Source: Winogradskyella sp. (GTDB taxonomy: Bacteria > Bacteroidota > Bacteroidia > Flavobacteriales > Flavobacteriaceae). From it: a stretch of 64,000 nucleotides of DNA. Below are positions 35,555-43,325 of the stretch, piece after piece. The translations under genes and the position numbers were made by a program. The DNA lies in NCBI GenBank assembly GCA_002722255.1, contig PBLD01000001.1:998311-1062310 (forward strand). The letters are read 5' to 3'. How positions within the stretch are numbered: position 1 is the stretch's first letter; every line of letters starts with the position of its first letter. The notes under the pieces are model-generated. The model made no database searches. It worked only from the letters and a program-made list of their open reading frames with translations, and was not told the DNA's origin.

Positions 35555-36433
35555 TTAGAGAAATAAACCTGAAGACAAATACCGATCTCCACGATCACAG
35601 ATAATACTAACTATAACACCGCTTTCTAACTCGTTAGCAAGTTTTAAAGCGGCAGTTGTAGCTCCACCGCTACTCATACCAGCTAAAATTCCTTCTTCTT
35701 TTGCCAATCTACGAGCCATAGTAATGGCTTCTTCTTGGCTAACTTCTATAACACGATCTACTTTGGAAGCATCAAAAATTTTAGGTAAATAAGCTTCTGG
35801 CCATTTTCTAATACCAGGTATTTTAGAATCGTCAGTAGGTTGCACACCAACAATCTCAATACCTTTGTTTTGTTCTTTTAAAAATGTTGAAGTACCCATA
35901 ATCGTACCAGTGGTTCCCATGGCAGATACAAAATGCGTCACAGTACCTCCAGTATCTCTCCAAATTTCTAGACCAGTAGATTTATAATGCGCTTTCCAGT
36001 TGTCATTATTTTCAAACTGATTAAATGAAAAGTAACCTTCATTTTCAACCTTGTCTATGGCATAATCGCGAGCACCTTCTATACCATCAGGATGTAAAGT
36101 TACTTTAGCTCCATAAGCTTTCATGGTTTGCACACGTTCCTTTGTTGCTGTCTCTGGCATAACAAGTTCTATGTCTAATCCGTAGATAGCAGCAATCATA
36201 GCAAGGGCAATACCTGTATTTCCGCTTGTGGCTTCAATTAATTTTGAAGATTTGTTTATTCGCTTAGCTTCCAAGGCAGTTTTAATCATGTTGTGGGCAG
36301 CTCTATCCTTAACACTGCCACCAGGATTATTACCTTCTAGCTTAAAATAAAGACTCACATTAGGGTTAGTATTTAAAGCAATGGATTTTACAAGAGGAGT
36401 ATTTCCTATTCTATCAATTAAGGTCTTGTTCAT
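35555..36433 (-). CDS. cysM: Cysteine synthase (O-acetylserine sulfhydrylase), PLP-dependent
   Basis: 292 aa. PLP-binding Lys in [16 protein letters not shown], phosphate and substrate loop [16 protein letters not shown], and GTTGTIMG binding the cofactor phosphate. The C-terminal [16 protein letters not shown] closes the fold. It makes cysteine from O-acetylserine and sulfide or thiosulfate. Its ATG overlaps the stop of the serine acetyltransferase gene by 4 bases, so acetylation and sulfhydrylation are coupled in one operon. CysK/CysM assignment is by overall resemblance. Confidence 0.9.
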   Translation of the reverse strand: MNKTLIDRIGNTPLVKSIALNTNPNVSLYFKLEGNNPGGSVKDRAAHNMIKTALEAKRINKSSKLIEATSGNTGIALAMIAAIYGLDIELVMPETATKERVQTMKAYGAKVTLHPDGIEGARDYAIDKVENEGYFSFNQFENNDNWKAHYKSTGLEIWRDTGGTVTHFVSAMGTTGTIMGTSTFLKEQNKGIEIVGVQPTDDSKIPGIRKWPEAYLPKIFDASKVDRVIEVSQEEAITMARRLAKEEGILAGMSSGGATTAALKLANELESGVIVSIICDRGDRYLSSGLFL

Positions 36434-37224
36434 TTAGCTTGTGTTTTTTTAGAGTAAATTTCAACTTTATGATTGTGGATTACTGTAGAGTTTTTCGGTA
36501 CTGAGGTTGTTAGCCAAGTATTGCCACCAATAACGCTATTTTCGCCAATAACAGTATCACCTCCAAGGATTGTTGCATTAGCGTAAATCGTTACATTATT
36601 TTTTATTGTTGGGTGACGTTTCGTAAACTGATCTTGTTTCCTTACGATTAATGCACCTAAGGTAACACCCTGATATATCTTTACATTATCGTGTATTTCT
36701 GTGGTTTCACCAATGACAACACCTGTACCATGATCTATAAAAAAAGAATTGCCTATGGTTGCTCCAGGATGAATGTCTATACCTGTTATTTGATGCGCAT
36801 ATTCAGTCATTAACCTAGGAATTATAGGGAGCTTTAAGTTGTGAAAAATTCTTGCCATTCTATAGATAGAAATAGCAAAAAAGCCAGGATAAGCCATATA
36901 GATTTCTTCGAGCGATTTTGCAGCAGGATCGTTATTAAGAATAGCTTCAGCATCTTTTTTTAAACTGCAATACAAATCTGGAATATTAGTTAGAAAGTCA
37001 GTCCAGCGTTTGCAAGGTTTACCTTTGGTTTTTGGGCAGGCAATATCTCTTAAAGCTATAAATAGAGGCTCTAAAACAGTAAATGCCTCTTCGGTATTAG
37101 TGTCGCTATCAAAAAAAGCTTTAAAGAGTAATTTGGTAAAACGTTGAGATTCCTCTTTTAAAATCATAGGTACTTTAATAGCAGATTTCTGCTCATTTAT
37201 TACCATTAATAACTTCTTATCCAT
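36430..37224 (-). CDS. cysE: Serine O-acetyltransferase
   Basis: 264 aa; gives O-acetylserine for the next gene. The N-terminal helical domain (about 1-140) is followed by the left-handed beta-helix of hexapeptide repeats. [24 protein letters not shown] carries the catalytic His in [10 protein letters not shown], and GVTLGAL plus [20 protein letters not shown] continue the repeats. The longer N-terminal region resembles the EpsC/SAT subtype. First gene of a two-gene leftward operon. Confidence 0.9.
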   Translation of the reverse strand: MDKKLLMVINEQKSAIKVPMILKEESQRFTKLLFKAFFDSDTNTEEAFTVLEPLFIALRDIACPKTKGKPCKRWTDFLTNIPDLYCSLKKDAEAILNNDPAAKSLEEIYMAYPGFFAISIYRMARIFHNLKLPIIPRLMTEYAHQITGIDIHPGATIGNSFFIDHGTGVVIGETTEIHDNVKIYQGVTLGALIVRKQDQFTKRHPTIKNNVTIYANATILGGDTVIGENSVIGGNTWLTTSVPKNSTVIHNHKVEIYSKKTQAK

Positions 37225-37346
37225 TCTTGCCTTTTCTGTGCGTTAACGACACTTATAAGTGTCTAAATAACGAATTTAGTGAAAGTGAAGTTGAAAGGAA
37301 AAAGCTTAACACTAATTTATTATTGATAATGTAAAGAAGAACGAGT

Positions 37347-38369
37347 CTATTTTTTAACGTCAACGGTGTAAGTTGATATTAAATCATCATCGATATACAG
37401 ATGCACATCATAAAAACCAGTTTGGTTAAACTGATGTTCCAACTCTAGAGATTTATCATTTATAGAAATTGAAGTGGGTTGGTCTTTCCAGGTGCTAAAA
37501 CCGTTGTCAAAACCAAGTTTTACATTTTCTGGCTTTGTGTTGTTTTTTAATTGATACTTAAACACCACTTTTTGATGTGGCTTTATAGTATGATGCATTT
37601 GCTGAGGCGCATTATGCAACTCTAGATTTTTATAGGCATTACCATACAATACTGGCGCTTTTAAAAAAGTATCAAATGTAGGAATCTCATTATCATCTAA
37701 AAGCCACCAACGCTCATCAACAGGAAAATGATTTACAGCAAATAGTTTTGGGTTTGCCAAAAAGAAGCCATCATTATATTGAAAACTAAATTTATTGGTC
37801 TTAGGATTTGGAATACCACTAGCCCAAGTAGGATCACACAAATACCATTTGTCATTAAGTTTTACAGCATTCCATGAGTGGTTGGGTAAATCTAAAGTTT
37901 CAATATTTGTGGTGCTTACACGCCCAAAACCTTGTACAATCTCACATTCCAGATTGGCAAAATCAGCTAAAGTTTTTACCAAATAAGCATAACCTGTACA
38001 AATAGTTCGTTTTTTCTTAAGTAGCCTACTAAAAAGCTTAGTTCTAAATTTTGTATTCCAGGCATCAAGCTTTAGGCTATCATCTTTAAAACGTTGTCGT
38101 TGTCGGTCGTTTTTTAGGTAAAGCGAATAATCATTAGCAATATTATCGCAAACCCACTTATAAATAGCTCTAAACTTTTCTACATCTGTGTTTAACGTAC
38201 TGGTAAGTTTAAAAGAAAGTTCAGGTAGATTTGTAAGGTTCTCACCTTTTAATGATAAGGCAATACTATCTGCTTTTTTAAAATCTATATGGTCAAAGTC
38301 TGCTATTTGAGCATTAAGCCTACATAAACTTAAAAAAAGCAGTAGTAATAATAGAAGCGTTTTTTGCAA
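37347..38369 (-). CDS. Secreted transglutaminase-like protein
   Basis: 340 aa with a signal peptide (MQKTLLLLLLLFLSLCRLNA). Transglutaminase-core fold: YKWVCDNIANDYSLY, then Cys of TICTGYAYLVKTLA, His of LPNHSWNAVKL and Asp of WYLCDPTWASG give the catalytic triad. A C-terminal domain of about 90 residues looks like a beta-sandwich. It could act as peptidase or cross-linker in the periplasm; the substrate is unknown. It starts 9 bases after the next leftward gene upstream, forming a pair with it. Confidence 0.82.
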   Translation of the reverse strand: MQKTLLLLLLLFLSLCRLNAQIADFDHIDFKKADSIALSLKGENLTNLPELSFKLTSTLNTDVEKFRAIYKWVCDNIANDYSLYLKNDRQRQRFKDDSLKLDAWNTKFRTKLFSRLLKKKRTICTGYAYLVKTLADFANLECEIVQGFGRVSTTNIETLDLPNHSWNAVKLNDKWYLCDPTWASGIPNPKTNKFSFQYNDGFFLANPKLFAVNHFPVDERWWLLDDNEIPTFDTFLKAPVLYGNAYKNLELHNAPQQMHHTIKPHQKVVFKYQLKNNTKPENVKLGFDNGFSTWKDQPTSISINDKSLELEHQFNQTGFYDVHLYIDDDLISTYTVDVKK

Positions 38370-38378
38370 AACTTACAC

Positions 38379-38795
38379 TTAATTCTTTTTGCGTTTAGAC
38401 TTGTAAGGTTTGTTGGTGTCTACAGCACCAATCATTTCTACCATATCTGGTGTAAGCTCTAAAGTAATAAAGCTTGTTTTGTCTGTTATAGATACCTTTT
38501 GGGTTTCGTAACCAAGATAGCTAAAGACCAGTACATCACCAGTTTTTAATTTCTTTGGAAATGTAAATTTACCCTCATCATCTGTTACAGCGCCAACTCT
38601 GGTACCATCTAATGTAATGTTAGCACCAGGTAAAGGGCCTTCTTCGTTAGATACGAGACCGGTTATGGTACGCTCTTGTGTAGTCTCATTAGTTTGACCA
38701 AAGGTGGCATTAAACGTAAATAATGTCATCATAAAAACCAATGCAAAACCAAAAGTTTTGAATGTGTTGCTCTGTGTTAATGTTTGTGTTTTCAT
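38379..38795 (-). CDS. Secreted carboxypeptidase-regulatory-like domain protein
   Basis: 138 aa. A signal peptide (ending near TFGQ) is followed by a single CarboxypepD-regulatory-like domain: ITGLVSNEEGPLPGANITLD, GAVTDDEGKFTFP, VFSYLGYETQKV. This is the module found at the N-terminus of SusC-type receptors, but here it stands alone with no plug or barrel and a short lysine-rich tail. It lies upstream of the transglutaminase-like gene in the same direction. It could be an isolated surface domain or the remnant of a receptor. Confidence 0.78.
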   Translation of the reverse strand: MKTQTLTQSNTFKTFGFALVFMMTLFTFNATFGQTNETTQERTITGLVSNEEGPLPGANITLDGTRVGAVTDDEGKFTFPKKLKTGDVLVFSYLGYETQKVSITDKTSFITLELTPDMVEMIGAVDTNKPYKSKRKKN

Positions 38796-38965
38796 AAAAT
38801 CTAGGTTTTGTTTACCTCTAAACTAAAGCGTTTGGTTAAAGATATAAAATAGGCTTGAGTTATTAATGTCTTTGGTTGAGTAAAGTTGTGGTTGTAGTGA
38901 GGGATTTTTTTGTCTTAAACAGCAAAAGCTCCTTAATGGTCTAAAAATCTTGTTTGAATTTTGAA

Positions 38966-38991
38966 TGTCTCGTCCTGAAATATGGCTACAG
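38966..38991. repeat. IS3-family terminal inverted repeat, left
   Basis: Begins TGTCTCGTCCTGAAATATGG. It matches the reverse complement of 40241-40266 at 21 of 26 bases and starts with TG as expected for this family. Confidence 0.88.
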
Positions 38992-39004
38992 GTTAAACTT
39001 GATT

Positions 39005-39882
39005 TTAAGCAGTTAATTTGTATACCATATTTGGTGTTTTAAAATTTAAAGATAAGTGTAATCTTACTTCATTGTATAGTTTAATTGCATTTTTTGTAGC
39101 TCTCTTAGCGTGAGCTGTATTCATAAAAGTTTGATCCAGATAAAATTCGTCTTTTAAGATACCGTTTACACGTTCAGCCATAGCGTTTTCGTAGCAATGA
39201 TTTTCTTCTGTCATGCTTATAGCAATGTGTTTTCTTTTCAGTATCTGGGTGTATACATTGCTGCAATATTGTATGCCCCTGTCCGAATGATGGATGAGTC
39301 CGTCTATGTTTTTTGCCTGATATAAAGCTTTATTTAAGGCCCTGACACAACCGCTGAGTTCTAAGCTATCACTTAGGTCGTAACCTACTATTTTTCTTGA
39401 ATAGGCATCGGTAATCAAAGCCAGATAACAAAATCCTTTTAAGGTTCTGATGTAGGTAATATCGCTTACCCAAATCTGATTAGGTTTTGTTACACTTACA
39501 TCTTTAGCTATGTTTTTGTACTTACGGAACCTGTGCAAAGAATTCGTTGTTCTAGCACTATATTTTTTGCGTAAGGTCAGCATATTATGAGCTCTAAGCA
39601 CATTGAACAGTGTATCTCTTCCCATTTTGATATTGGCTTTATCAAACTCAATATCTAATGATCTTATCATTTTACGAACCCCTTCTCTAGGTAAGGATTT
39701 GCGTCGCTTTTTTACAATTTGAATAACTTGCCTTTCCAGTTCCAGACGTTTTATTTCTCTAGCTTGGTATTTATAAAAGGCATCTCTTTTGAGTCCAAAA
39801 CAAGCACAAATAGTAGTGAGTGAAGCAAATCCATTACACTTGATTTTAGCTTTGATTAAGGCTTGGTATTTAGTTTTTTTTT
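39005..39882 (-). CDS. IS3-family transposase OrfB (made by -1 frameshift from orfA)
   Basis: DDE integrase domain of the IS. It has no good start of its own: its frame opens just after a TGA beside the nine-A run (39874-39882 on the + strand), and slipping back one base there continues orfA into this frame, giving a fused protein of about 407 aa. DDE residues: Asp in NQIWVSDITYIR, Asp in LIHHSDRGIQY, Glu in CYENAMAERVNG. An internal ATG at 39670 would give only a truncated form. No disabling mutation was seen. Confidence 0.9.
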
Positions 39883-40227
39883 GAGTTCAATGACACTCTT
39901 ATAGCCTAGTTTCTCAGCAGCCACTTCTAGGTAGGATTCTTCAACCATAGCATCAAGATCTTTCTTGAGCAATAGTTTTTTCAGCTGTTCTATTTTCTTT
40001 TGCAGCTCTTTGATACGTGTTATTTCATCTTTTGTTTCCACTTTAATTCTGGTGTTCATGAGGTCTTTACGTTCATATTTCCTAATCCATTCATTAATGG
40101 TAGTAGGGTTTATTCCGTAGAGTTTTCCTAATTGGTTCTTGTTGAGTTTTCCCGTGGTAAGTTCGTCTAAAATTTTCAATTTAAACGATTCACTGTAACG
40201 TCTAATTACTTTGTCATTTTTGTACAT
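39856..40227 (-). CDS. IS3-family transposase OrfA (helix-turn-helix protein)
   Basis: 123 aa. N-terminal HTH, FKLKILDELTTGKLNKNQLG followed by INPTTINEWIRKYER, then a leucine-zipper-like coiled coil (ITRIKELQKKIEQLKKLLLK) typical of OrfA oligomerisation. The end of the gene contains nine consecutive A residues (CTC-AAA-AAA-AAA-CTA), the frameshift site into orfB, 27 bases before the orfA stop. Confidence 0.9.
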   Translation of the reverse strand: MYKNDKVIRRYSESFKLKILDELTTGKLNKNQLGKLYGINPTTINEWIRKYERKDLMNTRIKVETKDEITRIKELQKKIEQLKKLLLKKDLDAMVEESYLEVAAEKLGYKSVIELKKKLNTKP

Positions 40228-40240
40228 AATTATTAAAATT

Positions 40241-40266
40241 ATGTAGCCTTATTTCCGGACGGGTCA
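40241..40266. repeat. IS3-family terminal inverted repeat, right
   Basis: Right end of the IS, ending GGACGGGTCA and followed by the GAA duplication at 40267-40269. Confidence 0.88.
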
Positions 40267-40273
40267 GAATTGC

Positions 40274-40407
40274 GTACAACGGCTCGTATAACTGTCAGTT
40301 ACGGATTTAAAGTTAATAATTTTCGGTTTAGAACTGGCGTTAGCAATTCCGAGTGGATTCGGACGTAGTCGAATCCGCCGTAATTTCAGTTATACATTGT
40401 TGTGCAC
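40274..40407. repeat. Large imperfect palindrome, cassette-end (attC-like) structure
   Basis: The outer arms are GTACAACGGCTCGTATAACTG (40274-40294) and CAGTTATACATTGTTGTGCAC (40387-40407), which pair over about 20 bases with bulges. Inner arms around CAGTTACGGATTT and AATCCGCCGTAATTTCAG extend the stem. The shape (long imperfect hairpin with ACAAC/GTTGT ends just after a gene) is that of an integron attC site, but the exact RYYYAAC/GTTRRRY core is not present. It lies downstream of the orphan gene 40414-41139, and the IS inserted next to it. Confidence 0.6.
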
Positions 40408-40413
40408 TGGCTT

Positions 40414-41139
40414 TTATTTTACATTAGCGTAATATTCCAATAGTTCATAAGTTAATTTTGGAATGTTTTTTCGCGTATCTCTTTCAATTCCTTTTACATT
40501 TTGTAATTCCGATTTCAGCTTTAAATATGTTTCGTTTTTTATATTCGATATTAAATGTCCACCAGAATTCAAATCCTTTTCCAGTTGGTCATTCAGTTCC
40601 GCCTTATCAATTTCAAGTTTTTCAACAAAACTAAATCCACATTTTAAAAGGTCACTCTTCTTAAATTGATTCGCTTGTTTTTGAAGAAACGTTTTTCCGA
40701 ATTTTTTAAAGTCCTTAACTATTTGTTCAATAATTTTCTTTGTGGTTTTTACTCGTCCGTTGTGAAAGTAATAGGCTTCTTCAACAGGTATTACTCCAGT
40801 CCCTTTTTTCAGGACAATTAAGTTGATATGTCTATTAATTAGTCCTGTGTTGTAGCTGTTAGACCTTAAATAGTTCTTATTAATTCTTGAGGCTACAGAA
40901 CAGCTAAAATTCCTGTCTTTTAAAGCAAATGTTATATGTAGATGTTCATACACATTTCGACCATTGATTACTTGAACATTCTCGAAAGTGTAACAGCCAT
41001 TTCTATATTCTAAAAAGTCAAATTCAGGTAATGCTTTACCAATTTCTGAAATCAAAATCTGTTTCACCTGACCTCGTTTTAATTCAGGTGAATCGTCATT
41101 CTTTTCAATTTTCGATTTGATTTTTGAATACCAGCTCAT
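40414..41139 (-). CDS. Orphan hypothetical protein in a cassette-like module
   Basis: 241 aa, no family recognised. No signal peptide or membrane segment. The N-terminal half (about 25-130) looks mixed alpha/beta (ALPEFDFLEYRNGCYTFENV, YEHLHITFALKDRNFSCSVA); the C-terminal half is helical and lysine-rich (EIDKAELNDQLEKDL). Flanked by GTTGTGCAC-type repeats upstream (41144-41168) and a large palindrome downstream (40274-40407), with no promoter-like box close to the start. It looks like a captured cassette gene; function unknown. Confidence 0.65.
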   Translation of the reverse strand: MSWYSKIKSKIEKNDDSPELKRGQVKQILISEIGKALPEFDFLEYRNGCYTFENVQVINGRNVYEHLHITFALKDRNFSCSVASRINKNYLRSNSYNTGLINRHINLIVLKKGTGVIPVEEAYYFHNGRVKTTKKIIEQIVKDFKKFGKTFLQKQANQFKKSDLLKCGFSFVEKLEIDKAELNDQLEKDLNSGGHLISNIKNETYLKLKSELQNVKGIERDTRKNIPKLTYELLEYYANVK

Positions 41140-41143
41140 TTTT

Positions 41144-41168
41144 CAGCTTGTGCACAACAGTTATATAT
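41144..41168. repeat. Cassette boundary repeat upstream of the 241-aa orphan
   Basis: It contains TTGTGCACAACAGTTATATA. Read on the minus strand it is TATATAACTGTTGTGCACAA, matching the TATAACTG...GTTGTGC arms of the palindrome at 40274-40407 on the other side of the gene. Confidence 0.55.
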
Positions 41169-41240
41169 ACAAACCTAACCAAAAAAGTAAGTATATACAA
41201 TCCTAATGATGTGCTATTCAGTACCTTTTTGTGGCTTGGG

Positions 41241-41266
41241 GCATAACCTATAAAGATGAGTTATGC
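41241..41266. repeat. Short hairpin GCATAAC/GTTATGC
   Basis: GCATAAC at 41241-41247 and GTTATGC at 41260-41266 form a 7-bp stem with a 12-base loop. ATGAGTTATGC recurs at the boundary of the second orphan cassette (about 42567-42577). It may be the remnant of another cassette end. Confidence 0.4.
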
Positions 41267-41301
41267 TGTACCTTTACAGATTCAAAATCGTTTTAAAGCA
41301 A

Positions 41302-42321
41302 TTATTTTTGGTTCTTAATGATCTTAACAATACGATTAATCGAAATCTCAGATAAATTCCATTCGTAGCCATTAAAATCTGTAGTGTTTAAAAACTGTAT
41401 AACCACAGTGTCTATATCTTCATGGTATTCGGCAAGGCTTTGGTAACCAGGTACCAATCCACCATGTTCAAACTCATAAATAGACGCATAGATGTCTCGT
41501 TCTCCTTCATTAAAAACAGAACCATCGTTTAGAGCGCGTAAGAATGTGCCAACATCTTCTGCGGTAGCCAACATGCCATATTCATTGGTTTTAAAATCTT
41601 GGTCTATACCAACATAATAGCCACTCATTACATCGTCTAAGTTAACTTCTTTAAGAGAAAAAAACGTGTTTTTAAGATTTAGTGGACGCAATATGGTTTC
41701 TTTGATGTACTGTTCGTGGCTATAGCCTAAAACCTTATCAATAATTCTACGAAGTAGCAGGTAGTTGGTGTTAGAGTATTCGTAGCCTTTATCTGGTTTA
41801 AAACTTGCTGGCAAATCCAAGGCAAAGTCAAGCGCCCTTTTACCATTTTCTTGTTCGTCTTCCCAATACGCAGGATTATCTGTGAAATTTGGAATACCAC
41901 TTCGATGCTGCACCATCATTTTTAGAGTAATGGTCTCTGCGTTTTCAATTCTACCAACCAATTCCGGAAAGTAATCTGCAAGTGTGTCATCTAACGACAA
42001 TTCATTGGCTTTATCGAGTTTAGCAATAGAAACTGCAGTGTAGAGTTTACTTATACTCGCAATTTTAAATAAAGACTTAGGGTCTGCAGGTATTTTGTTT
42101 TCTCTGTCTTTCCAGCCACCAGTATAAAATGCAGGAGGTTTGCCGGCTTGGTCTACGTAAACAATCATGCCTTCAAAACCATGAGATAAGGTTTCGTCTA
42201 CTTGTTCTTGTACGGTGTTTGGTAAGGGTAAAATCCAGGCCCAAACTAAAATCCATGGCACGTAGAATAGGGAAATTATGGTACCAACCAACAAGACGAC
42301 TCTAAATATGTTTTTTTTCAT
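41302..42321 (-). CDS. Serine hydrolase, class C beta-lactamase/DD-peptidase-like family
   Basis: 339 aa with one N-terminal hydrophobic segment (VVLLVGTIISLFYVPWILVW). Catalytic SxxK is SISK in KIASISKLYTAVSI, the YxN motif is YSN in YEYSNTNYLLLRRI, and the third motif is HGG in FEHGGLVPGYQS. Homologues are penicillin-binding-protein-like esterases or peptidases; antibiotic resistance should not be assumed. It lies between the two orphan cassette-like genes. Confidence 0.85.
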   Translation of the reverse strand: MKKNIFRVVLLVGTIISLFYVPWILVWAWILPLPNTVQEQVDETLSHGFEGMIVYVDQAGKPPAFYTGGWKDRENKIPADPKSLFKIASISKLYTAVSIAKLDKANELSLDDTLADYFPELVGRIENAETITLKMMVQHRSGIPNFTDNPAYWEDEQENGKRALDFALDLPASFKPDKGYEYSNTNYLLLRRIIDKVLGYSHEQYIKETILRPLNLKNTFFSLKEVNLDDVMSGYYVGIDQDFKTNEYGMLATAEDVGTFLRALNDGSVFNEGERDIYASIYEFEHGGLVPGYQSLAEYHEDIDTVVIQFLNTTDFNGYEWNLSEISINRIVKIIKNQK

Positions 42322-42570
42322 GATGTCATTTGCTTATAGTAGAACAAGCTACCAATATTTTTACAGTTGCAAATTTCTATTAATATGCTAAGAGTAAAAA
42401 CTATATAGCTCTGAATTGTTGAATTGTCTTGATGAGTTGTTTAATATTCAAAAAAGTTTCAGTCTTTAAAGTTAAAAAGCCGAAAAAAGAAATTGAGTTT
42501 TTTGAATTGATATTATCGTTTTGTTTGTGAAAATTTACGAAGAATTCATGAGGGAATTCATCTGTAATGA

Positions 42571-42594
42571 GTTATGCACGTTGTTGTGGTGTCG
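42571..42594. repeat. Cassette boundary repeat downstream of the 177-aa orphan
   Basis: GTTATGCACGTTGTTGTGGT plus GTCG. On the minus strand it reads CACCACAACAACGTGCATAAC and overlaps the last codons and stop of the orphan gene, so the protein ends in repeat-encoded PQQRA. It pairs with the CACCACAAC copy near 43140. Confidence 0.6.
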
Positions 42595-43105
42595 TTTTTT
42601 TTATTTTTATTGTCCAATCATTTGTATTTAATTCCATCAATTCATTTCTTTCGTAATTGGCAATTTCGGTGCATTCAAATTCCAATATATTTCCGTTCCA
42701 GCTTTTAAATTCTATCATATCCATTTCAAAGGGACTTTTGATAATTTGTATATCAGAAAGTGAATTTTCCAATTTATAAATGTCGCTATATTCAGAAAGG
42801 ATAAAAGTTCCATTTGGTGTTACTTCCAAGTTTCCATAATCAGCTTGTTTTTCCGATTCGATAACATTCAATTCAAGCGAATCCAAACGAAATGCACAAT
42901 CAGAAGTCAAAACAAAAATTTCGTTTTTCTGCTTAGATACTTTTACATCTTTAGGAAATCCACGAAATTGTCCGACTTTTGTTATTCCGCTTTCGTCCGT
43001 AAACTTAATACAAGTCCAAGATTGGGAATTCCACACGCTTTCTACGTCATAAATTCGTTCTTCAAATTTGCCAGAGTATGGTTGATTTATTATTTCAGCT
43101 TTCAC
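42572..43105 (-). CDS. Orphan hypothetical protein in a second cassette-like module
   Basis: 177 aa, no family recognised. No signal peptide. The sequence alternates short strands (ESVWNSQSWTCIKFTDE, NEIFVLTSDCAFRLDSLEL, NGTFILSEYSDIYKLEN, NILEFECTEIANY), so it may be a small beta-propeller or beta-barrel-like protein. The final residues TTPQQRA lie within the CACCACAACAACG boundary repeat, as expected if the gene and its end travelled together. Confidence 0.62.
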   Translation of the reverse strand: MKAEIINQPYSGKFEERIYDVESVWNSQSWTCIKFTDESGITKVGQFRGFPKDVKVSKQKNEIFVLTSDCAFRLDSLELNVIESEKQADYGNLEVTPNGTFILSEYSDIYKLENSLSDIQIIKSPFEMDMIEFKSWNGNILEFECTEIANYERNELMELNTNDWTIKIKKTTPQQRA

Positions 43106-43136
43106 TTAATGTTCTTTGTTTCGAAATGGTTGCTTA

Positions 43137-43170
43137 AATGCACCACAACCCGTTATATAATAATAAATAT
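43137..43170. repeat. Cassette boundary repeat upstream of the 177-aa orphan
   Basis: AATGCACCACAACCCGTTAT followed by ATAATAATAAATAT. On the minus strand GGGTTGTGGTGC precedes the orphan gene and is inverted relative to CACCACAACAACG at its far end. Confidence 0.5.
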
Positions 43171-43325
43171 AATCATTATCCAAATAAGAGAAGTTTTGGC
43201 TAGTTCTCAAATTCAATCTGAAATAACTTTCTGCTAGCTTTTTTTTAAACAAATAGATTGTATTAATTTTACACGCTTGTCATTATTAAAAAGTTTAAAG
43301 GATTCCTAATCTCACAGGAAGTTAT

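Larger units (their letters stand above)
38963..40269 (-). mobile_element. Complete IS3-family element (IS150-like) with 3-bp target duplication
   Basis: The element runs from 38966 (TG) to 40266 (CA), about 1301 bp. Terminal inverted repeats 38966-38991 and 40241-40266 match at 21 of 26 positions. The 3-bp direct repeat GAA lies immediately outside both ends (38963-38965 and 40267-40269). It encodes orfA and orfB in overlapping frames with a nine-A slippery run. All parts look intact, so it is probably a recent arrival that may still be active. It inserted a few bases from the palindrome at 40274-40407. Confidence 0.93.

Noticed and set aside
39005-40227. Transposase as a frameshifted pseudogene
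   Set aside because: The frame change lies exactly at a nine-A slippery run in the place expected for IS3-family elements, and both ends and the target duplication are intact.
41302-42321. Antibiotic-resistance beta-lactamase
   Set aside because: SxxK, YxN and HGG motifs are shared by many esterases and peptidases of this family; nothing points to drug hydrolysis.
40274-43170. A true integron
   Set aside because: No IntI-type recombinase, no attI, and the core bases do not match RYYYAAC/GTTRRRY. Reported only as cassette-like.
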